From: Vitis vinifera
Lineage: Eukaryota > Streptophyta > Magnoliopsida > Vitales > Vitaceae
NCBI RefSeq assembly: GCF_030704535.1
Contig: NC_081819.1
Span: 22,788,001-22,852,000 of the forward strand
Length of the DNA stretch: 64,000 nucleotides
Direction of reading: 5' to 3'
A model generated the notes under the pieces. That model ran no database searches. It was not told the DNA's origin and saw only the letters and a list, made by a program, of their open reading frames with translations. A program made the position numbers and the translations under genes. This document shows, one piece after another, positions 23,544 to 35,713 of the stretch. The first letter of the stretch is position 1. Every line of letters starts with the position of its first letter.

Positions 23544-26011
23544 TCAGCTAGTCCTTCTCCTTTTGAAGGCAGGATGCATAATTCCATTGTACGAATCAAG
23601 TTTGTCAACCATTGACATACATTCATTCAATCTTTTCAAGAGGACTAGAATGGTAGAGACGTTACTCGAAATATTTTGTTTGAGCAACTGTATTTTCTCT
23701 GAAGTCTCATGATCTCCTTGAGCTAGCAAAACCCTGCTCTGTCCTGCATTTGCAAAGCACAAAAAGGATCAATCCTTCACCAACAAGTGAAATAAATAAT
23801 AAACACAGAATAACTTAGAGCTGAGAGGAGCCTTGAGTGTGAACTTCACAAGGTTTTTTGTTTAATCAGATTAAACATTAAAGAAGAAATGAAATACCAT
23901 ACAGATAAAGAGCTGTTCAACAGTATTTTGAGAGTATTTCTCTTGCTTCATGAAAAGAAAAAGGCTAAAAGATCATGCTGTGTCAAGTTAAATCGTTGGG
24001 AGCAAAAAAATCACATGTGAGGGAAGAAAACAAGCATTCATTTTTCCCTGCTAGGTGGGAAAAACTTTTCAGCCATAACAAAGTGATTGCTCCCGCCTGA
24101 TTAAATGTTGCCAAATAAACAAGCCCTGATGGATCAAAATCACAAAGTTTGCTTGCTCTTCGTTCTACCACCATAGTCCTCACCACCACCCCACTACTAC
24201 CATATGATCAAACCACCAACACTATCACACAAACCACCTCAACCACTAACTGCAGAAGCATCGCCACCAACACCAACAATCATAAGCAATATCCCACAAC
24301 CATAAATATCAGATTATTCACTAAAGTTATGTTTGGTTCCTAGAAAATATGAGGGAAAATACAAGGGAAAGAAAATAAATAGAAAAAGTGAAAAAAAAAG
24401 AAAAAAAAATTCAAAATCAATAAATTATTTTATATGCTACTTCAAACTCATTTCACTTATTTTTTTTATGAATAAAAAGCAATATATTAAAAGAAAAAAG
24501 GCAACATGCCCCAAAGTATACAAGTAGTATACAAGAGAGAGAAAAAAATAAATAAATAAATAAAATAAAATTAAAATAAAAAATAAAAATTTTAACTTTT
24601 CTATATAAAGATTAAATAATTTTAAAATGGATAAGTGTTTAATTAATTAAAAATTTTACTTATATTTTATTCTTATTTGATATTGTCCATAGTACAACCA
24701 AGCATGAGAAAACTATTTTTCTTAACATTTTTTTCTTTCTTTAAGGTTATGTTTCATTCCCAAAAAATACTAGGAAAAGAAAAAAAAATGTTAAGAAAAA
24801 TAATCTTCTCATGTTTGATTTCACTATAAAAAATATATATAAAAAATCAAATATAATTATAATTAATTTAAAATTTATATATTTTTAAATTATTTAATTT
24901 TACTATGATAAAGAGAAATAAGTAAAATGAGTATGAAAAAATGTATAAAAATAATTTATTAAATTTAAACTTATTTTTTATTTTTCTTAAATTTTTCTTT
25001 CCTTTTAATTTTTTCTCTCTATTTTTTCCCTTCTATTTTTCCTCTCTATTTTCTTTTCTTTGCATTTTCCCTCAAATTTACGGAACCAAACATATCATAA
25101 AAGAGCACCACTACCACTCACCATCACCACCACATCCACTATTGTCCCCATTTCCTCTACCCCTGCAGGCTCCACAAATGCACCCACCGGAAACTGCAAT
25201 TGCCACTCCATCACCAATACATTATTGCCATGGTACAATTAATCATGAGAAATTTTTCTTTAACATTTTTTTATTTCCACAGTACTCTCTGGAACCAAGC
25301 ATAGGCTAAGTTTTAAAATTCAATATCAATAACAAAGCAATTTAAAGCTCTATTGGACAGCAAAGAAAAATTAGAAATATTATTCTGAAAATTATGTTTC
25401 TTTTTTATTTCCTGGAAGCGGAAACTCACTTTACCTAAACCAATTTGTTTTTCTCAGGACCCAAGTAACAACAAATCTAATTCCAAGACATTCCGATAGC
25501 ACAACAAGAAAGTGAAATGAAATAAAATAGAGCCAAAGAAAAGAAAGATCTTTTGCTCTCCAAACCCACCTCAACTAACCCAAACGCTTGTATTAGCCTC
25601 AATTAAACGTATATTTCTGTTTTCCTGATCTCTCAAACAGTGAAAATCTCGGGTTCAAGCATTCACTTTTTATTTTTCTTTTTACCATATTTTCTCAGCA
25701 ACCAAACAGGAAAAGAAAAACAGAGAAAAAAAGAAAAAGGGGTGGGGGAACCAAAAACCTCGAAACTGACCTGGGTTAGGTTCTCCGGAGGCTTCGGGTT
25801 CGGATCCGGACACGAATTCGAGAAACGGAGGTCGCTGAGAAGATAAAATCGAAGTGAATGTGGCCTTGAGCTGATCTGGGAGAGTTGTACGGTAATGGCG
25901 GACCTTCTGAGCCATTTCCTTCACATCAGCCTCCAACTCCTCTAGTTCTTCCGCGTCGGATCCTTCCATTGGGTCCCCGGAGCTCCGGAATTGAGGATCT
26001 TTCAGAGCCAT
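23544..26011 (-). CDS. Small two-exon protein of unknown function, 146 aa
   Basis: I do not recognise this gene. Exon 1 runs 26,011-25,771 and exon 2 runs 23,743-23,544. The donor (CAG^GTCAG) and acceptor (TGCAG^GA) join in frame through a split glycine codon (residue 81) and give 146 aa ending at a stop. The protein starts MALKDPQFRSSGD. An acidic, probably helical segment covers about 22-60 (EELEELEADVKEM) and a second helical segment covers about 92-130, with heptad-like leucines and isoleucines. It ends with a basic KRRRTS tail that could act in nuclear import. It looks like a small coiled-coil subunit of a larger complex, which is inference only. The 2.0-kb intron is filled with MITE-like sequence. 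The start is the first ATG of the open frame, and the leader upstream is GC-richer than the surroundings. Confidence 0.75.
24324..25310. mobile_element. MITE-like foldback element(s) in the intron of the 146-aa gene
   Basis: The left end AAGTTATGTTTGGTTCCTAG (from about 24,324) is mirrored near 25,080-25,099 on the other strand (TGATATGTTTGGTTCCG). Inner blocks at about 24,420-24,470 and 24,925-24,965 are also mirror images. Similar end phrases at about 24,745 and 25,285 suggest nested or multiple members of the family also seen at 22,342. There is no coding capacity. Confidence 0.55.
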
Positions 26012-27329
26012 CCGTGGATCCTACTGGTCTATGCGAGAATCGGTGTAGTGTGGTGTTTCTAGGGTTTTGAAATTTGAAAAGGGTGGGGGCAATTGTGTAC
26101 TTCGCACCGTGCTCATATACAGTTGCCTCCTCCACTATGGGTATTTTGATATTTTTACCTTTTTGCACTTTTTTTTTTCTTTTAATTTATTGGAGAGAGC
26201 ATGATTTAAAAAAAAAAATTTATTATTTTCCTTACAAATTATACAATGGGTGTATAAATATAGTTTATAAATTTAATTTTTAGAATAATTAGGCGATATG
26301 CCATATTTTTTAAATAATATTATTAATGTTTTTAAATGTATCCCTCCACTCTCTTTATTTTTTAGTTGTTTTATTTTTTTCAATTTTATTTTACTTTTCA
26401 TAATATAGGGTAAATTGCATGTTTCATTGTAATTTTGAAAAATACTGTTCATTCTAAAAGTGTTTTTTAAATAAATTAGACATTTGATAAAATTTTAAAA
26501 ATGTTTTTAAAAATTACTTTTGATAATAATTCTTTAAAAAAACAAAAAAAAACCATTTTTACTAAAAATACTTTGAAAAAATAAATACTACAAATCAAGC
26601 ATATTCTATATATATATATATATACTTATCACCTTTTTTAAATTGAAAATATTATAATATTTTTTTTATATCAATTTTCAGTTTTTTTTTTATTTTTAAA
26701 TTATGCTCTTATATATTTCATTTTTTAACATTTTCTAATATTGTTTTAAGTTTATTTTTAAATTCATTTATCATTTTGATTTTTGCTTTAAAATAATTGT
26801 TTTTCAATTTTTTTTGTAATATCTTGAGAATCATACTATTATGTATTGTTTAAGCATTTTGATAAATTACTTAATTTGTTCATAATTTGTTTTTAGAATA
26901 TTTTTCTTTTATTTTTAAAAATTTGTATATTTCACTTGATATAATTTTTAAGTTTTTATCTGTTGACTCTAAATTTTAAAATCTGGAAGATAGAATAACA
27001 GATGAAAAATGGTTTGGGTAATTAAGCACTACATTTTCGATATTTCCTCAACTTAATTTTAATTATTATAAAATAATAATATATAATAAAAAAATTAATT
27101 TAAAGAACAAATTTAAAGATCACATAAGATTTTTTATATTCATACTAAATAAAATATTTTTATTTATTTTATAAATCTTAGATAAAATAAAAATATGTCT
27201 CTTGTATTATTTTAAAATTTTCAATTTTCATTAGAAAACAAAAGTGATTTGAGCCTTTTATTTGATAAAAAAAATTAACTTTTTATTTATATAAAATAAA
27301 AACTTTGATAAAAAATTTAAATTTCCATT

Positions 27330-27363
<34 letters not shown>

Positions 27364-28089
27364 CTTATAATAACAAAATAGTACATTTGCTTAGGTGGGC
27401 ACTTTAAATTATATATGTTTATATATCATTATTATTATTATTATCGTCACCATTATATATGAAATTATAGTAACATAATTTTATGGATTGAAAGAATGAG
27501 TTTACCTTATATTCTTGAAAATTATTTTTTTTAAATATGAAATTTTCATATATTAAAAAAATTTTAATACCTAAATTTTTTTAAAATTATTATTTTTTAG
27601 GCAAGTTTTTAAGAATTATTGTATTTTGCATACAAACTATTTTTTTTTTTTCAAAAAATAGAGACTAGGAATTAAATTTTGTTTGAAAACCCAAATATCA
27701 AAAACAGTTTTCTCAATAAATGCACTCAAGTATTTCTTAGCATACTATATGAAAAAAAAAAAAAAAACTTAAAAACACCTTAAGATTATTTTAAAAAGCA
27801 ACCCGTTTTCACAACCAATTTTTAATATAAAAAATTACTAAGTATATTCTCTAAATATAAAAATTGTGTGATAAACTTATTAAATTGAGTAATTAATAAT
27901 GAATGTTTAAAATTATAATTTCATATTTACTTTTTTAAAATTTCATTATCCCTATAAAATAATTTCAATTAAAAGATTTTTTTTATTATTATTACAAGTT
28001 TATATGATAGGATAATAACAAAAAAAATTCAGAATTCTTAAATTGAAAGTAAATAATAAAACCTAAATTGCAAATACAATATACCTAAA
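26012..28089. other. AT-rich intergenic DNA
   Basis: The first 100 bases are probably the promoter and leader of the minus-strand 146-aa gene. The rest is low-complexity AT-rich DNA with (AT)n tracts at about 26,607-26,624 and 27,336-27,363. No gene is seen. Confidence 0.45.
27336..27363. repeat. (AT)n microsatellite
   Basis: About fourteen TA units follow a TATAA stretch. Confidence 0.85.
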
Positions 28090-28534
28090 ACGACTTCGTA
28101 TCACTGTCCTCATGGCACGACCTTCCTTCTCGACAAATCTGAATCCCGCCAATAGAAAAAAGGGCCCTAACCTTCCGTTTGGTTGCTGAGAAAACCTTGA
28201 GGCAAATAAACGAAAGTTTCTATTCAGCAAAGCCTTGAACGATCAAAAACGGAGAAAAACCCAGGAAATGGAAAATCCCAATTCCCTTTTCCTGTCGCTT
28301 TCCACAGTTTTCCCGACAAGCAATCAGCACTTTGATCAATTCAGGCGACAAAAACTAAGTTGTTATCATATTCAATCCAAGAAAAAGACACTCCATATTC
28401 TAGATTTCTCCATCACATTTGAATTATTCCTCCTTAACCATCACTTGCATCGATTATAAGCTTCAATTCCACAGAGTGCAGTTTCAATTCTCTGATATCA
28501 GTACTATTGGCTTTGTGAAAGTTCTCACTCTTCC
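28090..28534 (+). promoter_or_regulatory. Promoter and leader of kinase copy A
   Basis: This is homologous to 39,429-39,913 upstream of kinase copy B, with shared runs such as CCTAACC(T/G)TCCGTTT, TCCACAGTTTTC and TTCCATGGATGATTGCAGAT. At 28,090-28,099 it has ACGACTTCGT, one base off the perfect palindrome ACGACGTCGT found in copy B. A GC-richer leader starts near 28,140. Confidence 0.5.
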
Positions 28535-31500
28535 ATGGATGATTGCAGATGTTCTTCACCGCCTTCCAAGGTAATCACTTACTTCCCTTTTTTTTCTCGC
28601 AATTCTATAATCTGAAGTTTGAATTATTGTGTCAATTTGGCTGTTTGTTTCCATTGAAACAGGAAATGCTTTTGATGCTACTAATTTTTATTAACAAATT
28701 TTGCCAAGTATGGACATGGCAGTTATGAAGATTGTAAGATTAGTTTGGAAGAAGAATATAGTTATTAGTTCAAATAGAAATATAGTCTCAAAGTGAGGAT
28801 GCAAGCACAAGGAATTACCTCATGTTTGGTTCCACGGAAATAAGATCAGGAAAAGAGAGAAAATGTTTATCTTAGTAATAGTATTTAGTAGCAAATTTTA
28901 CCACCAATCTTCACTTGTTTGTCTGTGTTTTTTAAAATTAGAGGATAAAAATTGTTAATTTGTTAGTGAATATAGATATAGAGTTGTTCAAAATAGAAAT
29001 TAATTTGGATGCAATCAAAATCACCATTTGTTTTCATACCAAGCAAAATGGGAGAAGGGAGAACTCCAAAACAAAGAAGTAACTAAAGGCTAATTGCATT
29101 CTTTATAATAGAAAACTAGGTGACAAGGGGCCTGAAATTGAGACTCCAACTATGTGAAAATAAATAACAATATATTAGAAAATAAAAAGTGAGGAAGGAA
29201 TTGTCTTTTAAGTTCTCTCCCTATCCGAAGTAGGATATCACGATCACCCTCCTCCCCTATGCAAACAAGACTTCTTCGTTGTGTCTCATGAGATTACAAG
29301 TCACTGGACTAGACAAACACACAATCACCCTCCTCTCCTATGCAAACACAATGTCCTCGTCGTGTCTTATGGGAATGTGGATTGTAGGATTGGATAAACA
29401 CCCTTTGTTGTCTAGGTCCCGAGACAAACACGACATCCATGTTGTGTCCCATGGGTTTACGGGTCAAAAGACTAGGTAGACACTCCTTGAGGAATCAGAC
29501 AGAGTTAGGGATTGGCTCTGATACAGTTTTGTAGTCACTTTAAAATATATTTATACAATTAAGAGGAACTCATTACATATATTAATTTCACTTTTCAACA
29601 GAGGATGCAAGCATGAGGGATTAACACTACATGTTTGTTTCTATTCAAAACAAATTGGCAAATTTTACCATAAAACTTCACTTAATGGTACTGTATTTCT
29701 TAAGATTTCATAATTGTTGACTTATTAGTGAATACAGATGTGGTGTTATTCAAAATAGAAATAAGATCTCATCTTTCACAGAGAACCTGAGAAATTGACT
29801 TGTTCCATTTGTTTTGATGGAATGTAAAGCCAGAAAAGAGATCGAATGCTTCCTTACTAACAGTTTTTTGTAGAAAATTTTATGAACATATGTGAGAATG
29901 ATTATTCTGTTATTTTTAAGATGAATTTATAAAAATTTGAGTGAATATGGTGTTATTCAAAGTAGAAACGAAGTTCCACTTTTCAACAGATGAAGCAACC
30001 GCAAACCATGGACTCAGAAGGACCGTATCGGCTTCTCCACTGCTCTAGTAAGTGTGATAAGGCAGGTGTGATACAAGAGTTGGAGAAAGGAGTAGAAGCC
30101 AACCTGGCTGACTATGATAAAAGAACAGCACTCCATTTAGCAGCCTGTGAAGGCTGTGAAGAAATTGTTGTCTTACTTCTTGAGAAAGGAGCTGATGCAA
30201 ACCCCATTGATCGTTGGGGTCGCACTGTAAGTTTTGTTTATACGATTTTATCCTTGATATTTATTCCATTGGCATTCTGAGGTGTTGAACAAGTATTTTG
30301 TAGCAGAAACTTCTGCCACCAGTCTGACATGATGTTGGATCTGCATATATTTGTCAATAATTGCATCAGGGTTGTGCTAAAATTGCTGGTGGTGGCAATC
30401 ACATGGCAAGGCAATCCAGAAATCTCCGAGGAACTTTACTACTTTAATTTTGTTTTGCTTTGTTTTTTTTCTGCTCACAATTAATCATTGTGCTGAGTTG
30501 GTCCCTTCCATGCATCACTAGCTACTATATCCTAATCACTGACGATATCATATTATACATAGCGTCAGCACTTCCTTGTCCACTTCCTTGTCACTTGAGG
30601 TGCTATTCAAATAATTTCATAAGGGCCAAGTATCTCCCAATTATTTTTGCAATGTTATCTTTCACTCCAATATGCCTATGCAGATTGTTGCAGATTATTC
30701 CTGTTAGCCTTGCTGTTATGCAATCACCTTAAATGATGTTCTTGTTGGAATTATTATGTTCTTTTCCCTGTAGAACATAATTGAATGTAACCCACATATT
30801 GATATGATTGTTTTGCAGCCACTTTCAGATGCTCATAGCTTTGGTCATGAGAAGATATGTGAGATACTGGAGGCTCAGGGTGGAATAGATCCGGTATATA
30901 CATTTTTAACGTGTAATAATGTGAAGTTTTTACTAACGCTAAGTAAGGAAACAGTTGCTTTCTTTTATATACATGATTTGCTTTGGTCTTGATACTTTCA
31001 AATAACTAATGTGTGCTTGTACATGACACTTATCAATCATATTTGTTGCTAATCATGAATAATTGGTTATGAAACCATGTAAATATAAATTATTCCTAAA
31101 TGATAAATAAAAAAATTCACAGAGTCGTCAACTACACAAATACTACTGCTGCCAAGTTAAAAGTCTTTATCTTACTAAAAAAAGAATTTGATGACAGATG
31201 GATGTGGGGAGGGCTTTTGTATTTGTGTTGGATATTCCTTTTTGCTTCTTTGACGGATTGAATTGACCTTTACATCGAAAATGTGGGTGGCTAAACCACA
31301 ACCTTCATATCCCTTAGTTTTTAAGAAGTTAAAGGTCATAGATAAGAAACATAAGCATATTTACTGTTATCGGTTTCATGTCACAGTGTCAATGAATACA
31401 ATATTCTACTAGGTTGCTGATTTGGATGCTTTTTTAGTCAGCCCCTCTTAAATAATTCTTCCAAAGTAAAATTTCAGTAAGTTTAAGGTTTTCATGTCCT

Positions 31501-34500
31501 ATGTACCATATAAAACACTCATGTGTCTGGGGCCTCCTTTTACTATATGCAACGAGTTAGCTTTTTAATTATTTAAGTTGTCTACTGATCTGTGCCTTTT
31601 GGCTTCAGATAACATTTACAAAGAAGTAATGAAAAACTAATTGCTTGGTAGCAGCTCAAATTCCTTAAACTAGAAAATCAAGGAAAGAGGGTGTGAAAAG
31701 TATTGGAGAACTCCAACTACGTGAAAATAGATCATAATATTTTGAAAATTAAAAGGTGATGAAGGAATTGTCAATTAGGTTATCATTTTGTGCATATCAC
31801 ACATTCACTCCTTGAGCCTCTAAAGCTTCCAGACATTTTTCTTCAGGGTTCTTTTATGCAAGCCCCTATGTTTAAGTTTCGCAATTTCTCTGCATCTGAG
31901 TGATGTCACACACTGATTCTGACACTGTTCTTGTTTATATGCTTTGTTATGGTGTGTCTTGCATATTATCTGATTAGTTATTTTAAATTCATCTAAATTA
32001 ACTCTGTACTTTTTGTCCTCCTCCTGTTCAGGTGGGGCTTGACTCTAAGATTCCATGCTATGAAATTGATTATGCTGAGGTGGACATGGATGAAGCAACT
32101 CTTATTGGAGAAGTAATTTCTCTTTATTTCATTTTCTTCAGACAAATATTTACAGTCAGGACAGCTTACACCCATTTTAGACTACTAATTTTAGGCAAAA
32201 CAAGCTCCTTTGAAATATTTAACCCTTTCTACCTTTAACCTCTCTATTTATTCTATTATTATATACTTGGTCTGCACTAAAAATATGTAGCATGGAAGCA
32301 GGGAGCATATGGTGAAGTTTATTTAGTGAGGTGGCGTGAAACAGAAGTTGCTGCAAATATAATTTATTCCTCCATTTCATCAGATCCAAGGGTGAAGTGA
32401 GTTTCTCCATCTTATGATGTGACTTGCTATTGATTTATGAAGCCCGTTGACACTTGCTTCTCATATTAAAGAGCGGGTTGGTGTTACTAACTTTGTAGTC
32501 TTCGTAGTGTCAACAGATGGAAAGACAATCTAATACTAGGAAAATGACATGCATGCATTCAACTAGAAAAACTACAATACAATTAGTTTTGATGTTAACT
32601 CTGTTGTTTTACATGGCAATTTGTATACAAATAAAGTATCATATAGACTTCTAGTTGTAATACTGCATAGCATTCATCTATTCCAAGATCATCAAGCAAG
32701 ACTGACAATGCTAGCTACTTTCACCTTTTCATTTACCATGTTTTGAAATCATCACCAGATTCAAGCCTATGGAAAACCTTTCTTAATTATGTTATATTTT
32801 GTACCCCTAACTTTGATTGTTTTACAGGAATACCTTTTTGAGGGAACTAGGTTTATGGCAGAAGCTGTGCCACCCTAATATAGTGCAGTTCCTTGGTTTT
32901 ACAAAGCACTCTGATCGCCTTATTTTCGTCACTGAGTATCTTCGAAATGTGAGATTTTCATAATTGGTTTTGAGTTTTTCTTTTTTTGTATTTCCACTCT
33001 CTGAGCTTTCCATTGACTTAAATGGTTAGGGAAGTTTGTATGATATTTTGAGCAAGAAAGGAAGACTTGATCCACCTGTAGTTGTGGCCTATGCTTTAGA
33101 TATTGCAAGGTACATTTTCTGGGTTTTCTTTCCTGAAGGTTGTGTGTACCAATTCTAGTTTTGATACAGGCTGTAGTTTCTTCTGGAAGCATTCTAATGA
33201 GACATGCTCTTTCCCTATGAAGTAGTGTCATTCAATTTAACATTGCTTGTTTTCCTTTATAATAAACATAAATCTAGGTGTGCTTTGGGTTTTCCATGCT
33301 GTTCTCTCATCTTCGATTGATCTGTCATCTGAATAAGCATAATCTTAAACGGGATTTACATACGAGGCATTTGAATGTAGATCCCCATGCATTGTGACTC
33401 ATTCACAACACAGACTGAGGTGCTTGTCTCATTTTGTGCTCTCTGGAATACTATCCTGGCTTCTCATGACACGGATATTAATTTGGATTGTTTTAACTTA
33501 CTGTTGATGGGATCCTTGATAGTATTTTCTTTTAATATTTGTTTGCTTTTTATTTTATTTTAGTTTAATTTTAACAGATACATATTAGATCTTGAATTTC
33601 CTATTTTGAAATAAATATGGATTGTTAGTGAATATGATTAAACATCTCCTACATTGATTCTGAACTATGCATTTGTTCAGATAATATCGTGAGCATCTTC
33701 CACTAATGCTGGCTTCTTTAACTTTTCCTTTCCTTGTTTCCCCTTGCAAAAAAACCTTTAATTTGCTACTGAACTTACAAGCAACTATAATAATTTTACT
33801 TCAGAGCTATTTATTGTATTTGAAGTTATTCCTACTCAATTAACATGTATCCCTCTAGTGCCTCATTCACTTGTAACTCCTCTGATGAACTTATTCTTTG
33901 CAAACTCTGCAGAGGGATGAATCATCTTCACCAGCTTAAACCACATTCTATAATTCACCGGGATTTGACTCCAAGGTATTGCAACTTGAATTTTGTGTTA
34001 AAAGTCTATTTTGAGGGCATTAAAATGGTGGGTTTGGTCAGAAATCCAACTATCTTCCAATACAATACCAGAGAAAGAATGTCTCACAGTCCTTTCATCT
34101 CTCTCACAGAAATGTGTTACAAGATGAAGCAGGGCACCTTAAGGTTACAGTCTCCAGTCTATGCAAAATTGCTCAGGAAAAAGATGCAGTTGGTTACAAA
34201 ATGACTGGAGGAACAGGTTCATGTAAGATTTTCCATCTTACTGAAAGTCAAACATTTTTTTGAATTTGAAAAAATTCTCAGACAATTTTATGACATTTTC
34301 AGATCGTTACATGGCACCTGAGGTTTATCGCCGAGAATCATATGGGAAGAGTATTGATGTCTTCTCCTTTGCTGTAATAGTACATGAGGTAAAACTAAAT
34401 GAAAAAAATAAGGGGTTGTAGTAACTGTTATTTAAAACAGTTTTCTTATTCAAAAAACATATTTGGTAAAATTTTGATTGAAAATAATTTTTTGATAATT

Positions 34501-35713
34501 TGTTTTAACCTTTTTTGAAACAAATTTAAAAAATTTTCAAGTGTTTTTTTTATTATAAGAAACAATTGAAAAATGGAGAATACTTTAAAGGTTTTTGTAT
34601 TTTATATAAATACATGCATGGTACTTTCACAAAAAATGACTCGAGAAAACTACTTTTCATATTTAAATTTCCAAATAGAATTTTGTTCCTGAAAATAATT
34701 AAAAAATATTTTTAAGAACTATTATCAAAAAATGTTTTCTTTAAGAATTGTTTAGAAAACGTTATCAAACAAAACCCTAATTTTCTTTTTGGGTTTAGAA
34801 TTGAACTGAAACTTTTGAGATTTGCAGATAAATTTTTTCACCAACTCATCATGAAATGCGCATTTTCTGTAGTGACCATCTTGAATTGTTTAGAAAGTTT
34901 TCATTGTGAGATAAGTTTGATTATCAGTATCTCAAAAATGGTTATGGGTGTTGCCTACAGATGTTCCATGGGAAAACATCAAAGAGAGCAGAAAACCCAG
35001 AGTATGTTGCAGACAAGCAAGCATATGAAGATTCCCGGCCTCCTCTCTCCTCATATGTATACCCTAGACCCATCAAGACGTAAGTAACTGAATTTTCATT
35101 AGCTACTTTCCTCAACTATGATAGGTTAAAAATGCACAAAAATTAGCCACAATGTTGTATAGGTGAGTAACCCATGTACTGGAATATAGGACTGTTTGGA
35201 AATTGTTCTTGAAAATAGTTTTCTATTCTAAAGAATAGAAAACGGTTTTTTAACTTAGAAAATGGGTTTGTCAAAAAACAATTTTGTGTGAATTTGTTAA
35301 GAAAATAAGTCATTTTTTAGAACAAATTTAAATTGTTTTCAGTTGTTTTTTATAAAACATTTTAAACAATTGGGAGAATACTTGGGAACTTTTTTATTGT
35401 AAAGGTGTTCAGTACCTTAAATGGATAAAAAGGTGAAAAATTTTGTTTTTGAAAATAATTATGAACTGTTTTTGAAAACAGTAGTCAAAAACTGTTTTCT
35501 TAGAACTGTCTTCCAAAGTATTGTCAAACATGCCCTGATTCTTCTTTCATGTAAGAGTAACCGTGATTTATGTGATTTAGGCTTCTCAGAAACTGCTGGC
35601 ACAAGAATCCAGAAGTGCGGCCTACATTTGAAGCCATAATTTTGGAGCTAGAGGAAATACAAGTGAGTATGCTAGATAAGAAAGCAGCTTGCCATGATTG
35701 TGATATCTTATGA
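28535..35713 (+). CDS. Ankyrin-repeat protein kinase-like protein, copy A (probable pseudokinase)
   Basis: Twelve exons join by GT-AG introns into 412 aa: 28535-28570, 29990-30226, 30819-30893, 32032-32112, 32302-32396, 32828-32948, 33030-33109, 33913-33975, 34110-34222, 34303-34388, 34961-35079, 35581-35713. Ankyrin repeats lie at about 25-115. The kinase fold has glycine loop GEGAYGEV at 142-149, HRD at 257-259 and YRYMAPE at 301-307. It resembles the plant integrin-linked-kinase-like (Raf/MAP3K-related) group. Two key residues are missing: the ATP-anchoring lysine is Asn162 (AAN, where copy B has AAK), and the DFG triad at 277-279 is VSS. Catalysis is therefore unlikely, yet every splice site and the frame are intact. 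It may act as a scaffold or decoy for copy B, or be an early-stage pseudogene. Introns 10 and 11 carry MITE-like insertions. Confidence 0.85.
29140..29570 (-). mobile_element. LTR-retroelement remnant (TRIM-like) in intron 1 of kinase copy A
   Basis: Read on the minus strand, CTGTATCAGAGCCAATCCC (at about 29,508-29,527) resembles a primer-binding site next to an LTR. It is followed by non-coding, internally repetitive sequence (the TGGG-ACAC-AAC theme recurs). There is no coding capacity, and it explains most of why intron 1 is longer here than in copy B. This is a fossil and broken; the family is uncertain. A roughly 70-bp piece at 29,140-29,210 recurs in intron 3 of both kinase genes (about 31,705-31,770 and 42,214-42,280). 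Confidence 0.4.
34411..34780. mobile_element. MITE-like insertion in intron 10 of kinase copy A
   Basis: About 370 bases here have no counterpart in the same intron of copy B. The ends are roughly inverted: AGGGGTTGTAGTAACTGTTA on the left and, on the other strand, TAGGGTTTTGTTTGATAACG on the right. The interior is rich in GAAAA and TTTTC runs. The ends resemble a common plant hAT-like MITE class (low confidence). Confidence 0.5.
35190..35535. mobile_element. MITE-like insertion in intron 11 of kinase copy A
   Basis: The left end ACTGTTTGGAAATTGTTCTT and the right end (reverse strand GGCATGTTTGACAATACTTT) form imperfect inverted termini, with TTTTCTTAGAACTG-like inner blocks. It is of the same type as the one at 34,411. 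A related but strongly diverged copy lies at the matching place in copy B (45,712-45,993). Confidence 0.5.

Noticed and set aside
24941-25309. 122-codon Phe/Pro-rich open frame
   Set aside because: It lies in the pyrimidine-rich arm of a foldback element inside an intron on the other strand.
30460-30732. 90-codon open frame in kinase copy A
   Set aside because: It lies in intron 2, has no domain, and the matching intron of copy B lacks it.
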